Origin: WLJO01 sp046597895
GTDB lineage: Bacteria > Actinomycetota > Acidimicrobiia > Acidimicrobiales > Ilumatobacteraceae
Reading direction: 5' to 3'
Assembly: GCA_046597895.1 (NCBI GenBank)
Contig: JBKJJS010000464.1
Coordinates: 1-9,355 of the forward strand
Length of the DNA: 9,355 nt
Part shown: positions 5,657-9,355 of the stretch, in pieces
Layout of the letters: each line of letters opens with the position of its first letter
Numbering within the stretch: the stretch's first letter is position 1
Notes under the pieces: model-generated
What the model saw: the letters and a program-made list of their open reading frames with translations, nothing else
Told to the model about the DNA's origin: nothing
The model's database searches: none
Program-made: the position numbers and the translations under genes

Positions 5657-7465
5657 GTGAGCCAGACACTCGAACCCACTGTGGACGTGCCGCTCGACTG
5701 GTCGACCACGCCGCTCGACCCCGAGATCGAGAAGGACATCGTCAAGTTCGACACCATGCTGGCCCGCAACCGCGCCGGCGAACTCGACGACGACATCTTC
5801 CGCGTCTTCCGCCTCGCCAACGGCATCTACGGCCAGCGCCAGGGCGGCGATCACCAGATGGTGCGCGTGAAGGTGCCGTACGGCTCGATACTGCCCGAGC
5901 AGTTGGAGATGCTCGCCCACCTTGCGGAAGCGCACTCACGCGGTTGGGGCCACATCACCACCCGCCAGAACGTGCAGTTCCACTTCGTGCCCATGAACGA
6001 GATCACCACGGTGATGCGCAAGCTCGGCTCGGTTGGGCTCACCACTCGGGAGTCCTGCGGCGACACCGTGCGCAACATCCAGGGCTGCCATCTCGCCGGG
6101 GCCTGCCCGCACGAGCACCTCGACATCACTCAGTGGGCCGAGGCGACGTATCGCCACCTGCTGCGCAACCCGCTCGGGCAGCGCCTGCCCCGCAAGTTTA
6201 AGATCAACTTCTCCGGCTGCGCGACGGACTGCGGCCAGGCGATGTTCAACGACGTCGGTGTGGTGGCCGTCTTGCGTACGCGTGACGATGGCACCGCCGA
6301 GCGGGGCTTCCGCGTGTACCTCGCCGGCGGCCTTGGTGCCAACCCTCACCCGGCGTTGGCCTTCGAAGACTTCACGGCCCGGGAGGATCTGCTGTCCACG
6401 ATCGAGGCCACGCTGCGGGTGTTCGAGCAGACGGGCAACCGGGACAACCGCATCCGGGCTCGCATGAAGTGGCTCGTCGACACGCTCGGGTGGGACGAGA
6501 TGGTGCGCCGCATCAAGAGCCAACGCCGGCTGTTGCTCGGCTCATCGACGTGGCCGGGTGGCGTGCCGGACGAGGTCTTGGCGTTCGGCGACGAGCCAGC
6601 CGGCCACGCCGCCGACATCGGGGCGACCACCATCGGCCAGGGCACGCGGGTGACGCTCACCCGCCGCTCCGAACGGGACCGCTGGTTCGACGCCAACGTC
6701 GTACGCGGCGCCGCCAATCGCACCGTGTCGGCGTACGCCTGGGCCCATCTCGGCGACATCACGCCGGTGCAGTTCCGGGAACTCGCGGCGATCCAGCGAG
6801 ACTTCGATCTCGACCTTCGGCTGACGAACCGTCAGAACGTCGTCTTGCGTGACCTGACGGAAGAACTGCTTCCGGTCGTCTACGACCGACTGGCGGCCAT
6901 CGGCATGGCCCAGCCTGGCGCCGAACTCATCCGGGACGTCGTCTCGTGCCCCGGAGCCGACACGTGCAATCTCGCCGTGACCCAGTCCCGCGGTTTGGCG
7001 CGGGTCATCGGCGAGCGACTCGAAGCGGAAGGACTGGCCGAGGTCGGCGGGTTGCGCATCAACATCTCCGGATGCCCGAACTCGTGTGGACACCACCACG
7101 TGGCCGACATCGGGTTCTTCGGTGCCGAGCGTCGGGCGAACGGCGTGGCTGCCCCGGGCTATCAGATGTTGCTCGGCGGTTACGTCGGTCAGGAGCAGAT
7201 CCACTTCGGCGACAAGGCACTCCGACTCCCGGCCAAGGCGGCCCCCGAAGCGGTCGTGAGGATCGTGTCGCGGTTTGTGGCCGAGCGCATCGCCGGCGAG
7301 TCGTTCCGGGAGTGGATGGACCGCTCAGGTGGAGCCACGGCACTGGCGGCGGGCCTGAAGGACCTCGACCACTTCCCGACGCCGCAGGAGGCGCCGGACT
7401 ACTACGTCGACTGGGACGAGGTCGCCCCGTTCAACGCCGTGATCGGCGAGTCCGAGTGCGCGTGA
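5657..7465 (+). CDS. Siroheme nitrite/sulfite reductase with cluster motifs in both halves
   Basis: This 602-residue cytosolic enzyme should catalyse six-electron reduction of sulfite to sulfide or nitrite to ammonium, using siroheme coupled to a [4Fe-4S] cluster. It has the usual two pseudo-symmetric halves, each with a ferredoxin-like segment (TTRQNVQFH at 101-109, LTNRQNVVL at 389-397). The canonical cluster/siroheme ligands are Cys431, Cys437, Cys473 and Cys477 (SCPGADTC...SGCPNSC). Unusually, the first half has a matching set: Cys144, Cys150, Cys188 and Cys192 (GCHLAGAC...SGCATDC). Catalytic basic residues include Arg103 and Lys180/Lys182 in RKFK. The GTG at 5657 has GAGGGAG (5646-5652) 4 nt upstream and starts the homologous chain; the frame open back to 5417 overlaps the divergent kinase. 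DUF4202 follows after 4 nt. Sequence alone does not separate sulfite from nitrite; the electron donor is probably ferredoxin because no flavoprotein gene is present. Confidence 0.92.
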   Translation: MSQTLEPTVDVPLDWSTTPLDPEIEKDIVKFDTMLARNRAGELDDDIFRVFRLANGIYGQRQGGDHQMVRVKVPYGSILPEQLEMLAHLAEAHSRGWGHITTRQNVQFHFVPMNEITTVMRKLGSVGLTTRESCGDTVRNIQGCHLAGACPHEHLDITQWAEATYRHLLRNPLGQRLPRKFKINFSGCATDCGQAMFNDVGVVAVLRTRDDGTAERGFRVYLAGGLGANPHPALAFEDFTAREDLLSTIEATLRVFEQTGNRDNRIRARMKWLVDTLGWDEMVRRIKSQRRLLLGSSTWPGGVPDEVLAFGDEPAGHAADIGATTIGQGTRVTLTRRSERDRWFDANVVRGAANRTVSAYAWAHLGDITPVQFRELAAIQRDFDLDLRLTNRQNVVLRDLTEELLPVVYDRLAAIGMAQPGAELIRDVVSCPGADTCNLAVTQSRGLARVIGERLEAEGLAEVGGLRINISGCPNSCGHHHVADIGFFGAERRANGVAAPGYQMLLGGYVGQEQIHFGDKALRLPAKAAPEAVVRIVSRFVAERIAGESFREWMDRSGGATALAAGLKDLDHFPTPQEAPDYYVDWDEVAPFNAVIGESECA

Positions 7466-7467
7466 CG

Positions 7468-7488
7468 CAGTGACCTCAGTGACCTCAG
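7468..7488 (+). repeat. Short direct repeat duplicating the DUF4202 start
   Basis: CAGTGACCT occurs twice in tandem (7468-7476 and 7477-7485) followed by CAG. Each copy holds an in-frame GTG (7470 and 7479), so the gene has two equivalent start codons 9 nt apart and the protein begins MTSVTSA or MTSA. Confidence 0.8.
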
Positions 7489-8075
7489 CGATCGCGGCGC
7501 TCGCGACGGCGTTTACGGCGATCGACGAGGCGAACGAGGCCGACCCCAGCCGCGTCGAGTGGCAGGGGCGGCTCCTGGCGAAGGCCCGGCTCCAAGGCGA
7601 GCGGGCGACGTACTGGCTCGACCAGCTGGACCCCACCGCATCCTCGGCGGTACAAGTCGCGGCACGCGCCCATCACCTCCGCCGCTTCGCGCTGCCCCGC
7701 TCCTCCCAACCCGACGGCCGAGTGGGATACCGCCGATGGCGCGCCGCCCAGAAGACCGCGGTGGCAGAGGAGATCGACGCCCTATTGCGCCCCCTCGGCA
7801 TCGCCGACGCAACGCTGACGCGTGCGATCGCGCTGGCGCAGCGAGTGGGGCTCGGCACGGACCCCGAGACGCAGCTTGTGGAGGACGCCGCCTGCCTCGT
7901 GTTCTGTGAGACGGACCTCATTGAACTCCTGGCGAAGATCGGCGAGGACAAGACGGCAGACGCCATCCGTAAGACCCTGCCGAAGATGAGTGCCGCCGCC
8001 ATCACCCTCGCCCCCAGTGCCACGCCGGACGGCCCGGCCCGGTCACTGCTCCTCAGGGTCGCCACCGGCGGCTGA
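7470..8075 (+). CDS. DUF4202 domain protein
   Basis: This 201-residue soluble helical protein fits the DUF4202 family over its whole length. Landmarks are F-x-AIDEAN near the N-terminus (15-22), RAHHLRRF-x-LPR-S (66-77) and GRVGYRRWR (83-91). Next come TDPETQLVEDAACLVF (130-145) with an acidic stretch, and IRKTLPKMS (165-173) near the C-terminus. The family has no known enzymatic activity. Its conserved His, Arg and Asp/Glu residues could form a metal or anion site, recalling HD-like helical hydrolases, but no HD motif is complete. It starts 4 nt after the nitrite/sulfite reductase stop and is surely cotranscribed; the two families are often neighbours, so a role in assimilatory sulfur or nitrogen metabolism is likely. 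No strong Shine-Dalgarno is present, and coupling to the upstream stop may drive translation. GTG 7479 is an alternative start. Confidence 0.85.
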   Translation: MTSVTSAIAALATAFTAIDEANEADPSRVEWQGRLLAKARLQGERATYWLDQLDPTASSAVQVAARAHHLRRFALPRSSQPDGRVGYRRWRAAQKTAVAEEIDALLRPLGIADATLTRAIALAQRVGLGTDPETQLVEDAACLVFCETDLIELLAKIGEDKTADAIRKTLPKMSAAAITLAPSATPDGPARSLLLRVATGG

Positions 8076-8095
8076 CGCCCGGGAACTCCGAACCG

Positions 8096-8117
8096 TGAGT
8101 GCGGTTTTCCGCGCTCA
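8096..8117. terminator. Hairpin between convergent genes, likely bidirectional terminator
   Basis: TGAGTGCGG (8096-8104), loop TTTT and CCGCGCTCA (8109-8117) form a 9-bp stem with one G-U pair, starting 21 nt after the DUF4202 stop and 53 nt from the end of the convergent protease gene. No U-tract follows on either strand, as is common for high-GC actinobacterial terminators. Confidence 0.55.
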
Positions 8118-8169
8118 GCGTTCGAACTTCTCCCCGAGACCGATCATGCGCTGGTCGAACTGCTGGGCG

Positions 8170-9144
8170 CTACTGACCAAACCGGTAGGTCGTCCAACTG
8201 GCATCCATCCGGGCGTCCTGGCCGGATGTGAAAGTGTTCATGCACAAATCGTCGGTGTAGTCCATGAAGTTCGTGATCGGATCGAGGCCGGGAGCTTTCT
8301 TGCCGGGGCACGAGTCGCGCCCCCCGGGACAGCCGTAGGCGGGCGACCTCTCGGCAGGAGTGTCACTGACGTAGTCACCGTTGCTGCTGCAGCCGCCCTG
8401 GAACGTGTGGTAGAGCCCCATCCAGTGCCCGACCTCATGAGTGGCCGTGTCACCGAGATTGTACGGCGCCGCCGTTCCCTCCGGTAACGAGGAGAACAGC
8501 ACCACGACGCCGTCCATCTTCGGTGCGGTCGCATAGCTGGACGGGAACGTCGCCCATCCGAGCAAGCCGCCACCCATGTTGTTCGTGTAGATGTTGAGGT
8601 CGGCGGCCGTCCCCTGCCGGAGCGCGCTCTTCATGTCGGTCTCGGCCTGGGACCCGGGTCCCGCGGTGTACCACGTCGCGTTCGTTGTGCGGGTGGTGCC
8701 GGCCAGGACGAAGGTGTACTCCCATGGGTCGAAGGCGGCCTTGAGCACAGCGATCTGACCAGTGATCTGGTCCTTCGGCACGTCACCGTTGCCAATTCCA
8801 CTCCCCTTGTTGATCACGTGGAAATAGACGTTGATCGCCGCTCCGGTGGCGGCAACACCGACCAGTGAGCCATCGGATCCCACCCGGCCCACGCCCTTGG
8901 CCATTGCCTTACTGGTGAGATCCCGCTCCATGGCGGCGACTTGTGCGTCGCTCAGTGCGTTCGGGTCCGAGCGGGTGGCTCCGGGCCGGGTCTTCAGCGA
9001 GGCCGATGTACCGGCGGCGCCGGAGCAGGAGCGAGCATCCTTGGCCGCCTCGGCGGGGGCGTACGCCGCCGCTGGCAGCCCCATCGTCATTCCCACGACC
9101 AGAGTGCTCGCTCCGGCTGCCTTCCACAATCGACGCGTGATCAA
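8170..9144 (-). CDS. Secreted M43 (pappalysin/ulilysin-type) zinc metalloprotease
   Basis: This 324-residue exported protease has a Sec signal peptide: MITRRLWKAAG, then a hydrophobic stretch, with a likely cut after AYA at about residue 29. A propeptide-like region (30-100) holds Cys40, which might act as a cysteine switch. The catalytic domain begins near INVYFHVI (104-111). The zinc site is HEVGHWMGLYH (236-246), with His236, His240 and His246 as ligands and Glu237 as catalytic base. The Met-turn is NFMDY (292-296). Cys252, Cys272, Cys279 and Cys301 suit the two disulfides of this family, and SDTPAE (260-265) is typical of M43B. No C-terminal adhesion or sorting domain follows. The TTG start at 9144 is supported by GAGGAGG 7 nt upstream. 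It is monocistronic and divergent from the cyclase gene. A role in extracellular protein or peptide breakdown is inferred. Confidence 0.9.
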   Translation of the reverse strand: MITRRLWKAAGASTLVVGMTMGLPAAAYAPAEAAKDARSCSGAAGTSASLKTRPGATRSDPNALSDAQVAAMERDLTSKAMAKGVGRVGSDGSLVGVAATGAAINVYFHVINKGSGIGNGDVPKDQITGQIAVLKAAFDPWEYTFVLAGTTRTTNATWYTAGPGSQAETDMKSALRQGTAADLNIYTNNMGGGLLGWATFPSSYATAPKMDGVVVLFSSLPEGTAAPYNLGDTATHEVGHWMGLYHTFQGGCSSNGDYVSDTPAERSPAYGCPGGRDSCPGKKAPGLDPITNFMDYTDDLCMNTFTSGQDARMDASWTTYRFGQ

Positions 9145-9151
9145 CCTGGAA

Positions 9152-9158
9152 CCTCCTC
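9152..9158 (-). promoter_or_regulatory. Ribosome-binding site fixing the TTG start of the protease
   Basis: GAGGAGG on the minus strand is followed by a 7-nt spacer and TTG (9144-9142). It is the strongest Shine-Dalgarno in the window and settles the unusual start codon. Confidence 0.8.
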
Positions 9159-9177
9159 AAAGGCGCTAGCAACGCCG

Positions 9178-9205
9178 ACCGTAGCACTCATGCGGCCTGC
9201 GTCAA
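9178..9205 (-). promoter_or_regulatory. Sigma-70-type promoter of the protease gene
   Basis: On the minus strand TTGACG (9205-9200), a 16-nt spacer and TACGGT (9183-9178) match the actinobacterial TTGACN...TANNNT promoter. The transcript would start near 9171, leaving a leader of about 25 nt that contains GAGGAGG. Confidence 0.6.
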
Positions 9206-9250
9206 CCGCGCCTCGCGTCGAAGACTGGCGACGGAAGCACAGGGCTGGCA

Positions 9251-9355
9251 TTGGGCGATCGACCGACGGGGACGGTGACGTTCCTATTCACGGACATCGA
9301 GGGGTCGTTAGCGCGCCATGACGAGATCCTTCGCGCTGCCATCGATGCCCAGAAC
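9251..9355 (+). CDS. Class III adenylate/guanylate cyclase, N-terminus (partial)
   Basis: The 35 codons before the window ends read MGDRPTGTVTFLFTDIEGS and then LARHDEILRAAIDAQN. TVTFLFTDIEGS is the first strand of the class III nucleotide cyclase catalytic domain, with Asp15 as the first metal ligand; the product would make cAMP or cGMP from the nucleoside triphosphate. Many actinobacteria have such cyclases fused to ATPase/TPR or LuxR-type regions, but nothing of that is visible here. Start TTG 9251 is chosen because P-T-G-T-V-T-F is the usual N-terminus and AGGG lies 6 nt upstream; GTG 9275 is an alternative. In relatives, about 15 residues beginning TRLW separate FTDIEGS from ALARHDEIL. 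Here they are absent in frame, which may spoil the first helix or reflect an assembly collapse. Confidence 0.8.
   Translation, partial: MGDRPTGTVTFLFTDIEGSLARHDEILRAAIDAQN

Noticed and set aside
6542..7204. Minus-strand open frame of 220 codons opposite the reductase
   Set aside because: It is fully covered by the well-supported reductase and shows no recognisable protein pattern.
8118..8130. GTTCGAAC resembling a tRNA T-loop
   Set aside because: It is just a palindrome beside the hairpin; no acceptor stem, anticodon arm or D-arm can be folded around it.
7990..8487. Plus-strand open frame opposite the protease 3' end
   Set aside because: It overlaps the end of DUF4202 and the antisense of the HExxH region; its composition is that of a shadow frame.

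Overview
The window is about 9.4 kb of high-GC DNA, densely coded and rich in GTG/TTG starts. Its only clearly recognisable core promoters have the form TTGAC-N16-TANNNT or are -10 boxes lying 6-8 nt before a start codon (candidate leaderless transcripts). Together with the gene families present, this points to an actinobacterium, perhaps of the Acidimicrobiia type. The lineage is inferred from style and gene content, not from a marker gene. I see no tRNA, rRNA, CRISPR array, insertion sequence or phage gene.

Layout. (1) 1-937, minus strand: an NTF2/SnoaL-like protein followed 2 nt later by a short-chain dehydrogenase (SDR) that breaks at the left edge, where a 35-bp inverted-repeat structure flips the expected Ser-Ser-x-Tyr-Gly segment onto the other strand. 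(2) 1026-2520, plus strand, divergent from these: an APH-fold phosphotransferase (related to the ACAD10/11 kinase domain) and a DUF6285-like helical protein, 4 nt apart. (3) 2529-3574: the C-terminal part of an FtsX-like permease (minus) and the C-terminal part of another NTF2-like protein (plus) face each other head to head. Both lack their 5' parts, and the break lies near 3260-3300. (4) 3571-5561, minus strand: a DUF1537 four-carbon acid sugar kinase and a PdxA2-type dehydrogenase overlapping by GTGA, a recognisable C4 sugar-acid catabolic pair. (5) 5657-8075, plus strand, divergent from the pair: a siroheme nitrite/sulfite reductase and a DUF4202 protein, 4 nt apart, ending at a hairpin shared with the convergent gene. 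(6) 8170-9144, minus strand: a secreted M43 (pappalysin-type) zinc protease. (7) 9251-9355, plus strand: the first 35 codons of a class III adenylate/guanylate cyclase, which seems to lack about 15 residues just after its FTDIEGS motif.

How the genes fit together. The kinase and PdxA2-like enzyme should turn a C4 sugar acid such as threonate or erythronate, through its 4-phosphate, into dihydroxyacetone phosphate and CO2. The reductase should make sulfide or ammonium for biosynthesis, with DUF4202 as its usual but uncharacterised companion. The phosphotransferase, DUF6285, SDR and NTF2-like genes look like an acyl-CoA or small-molecule catabolism neighbourhood.

The most notable observations are a reductase whose two halves both carry a full C-x5-C...C-x3-C cluster motif, and three places where genes are broken in ways that suggest rearrangement or assembly error: the left edge, about 3280, and about 9307. 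I did not find a convincing undescribed multi-gene system.
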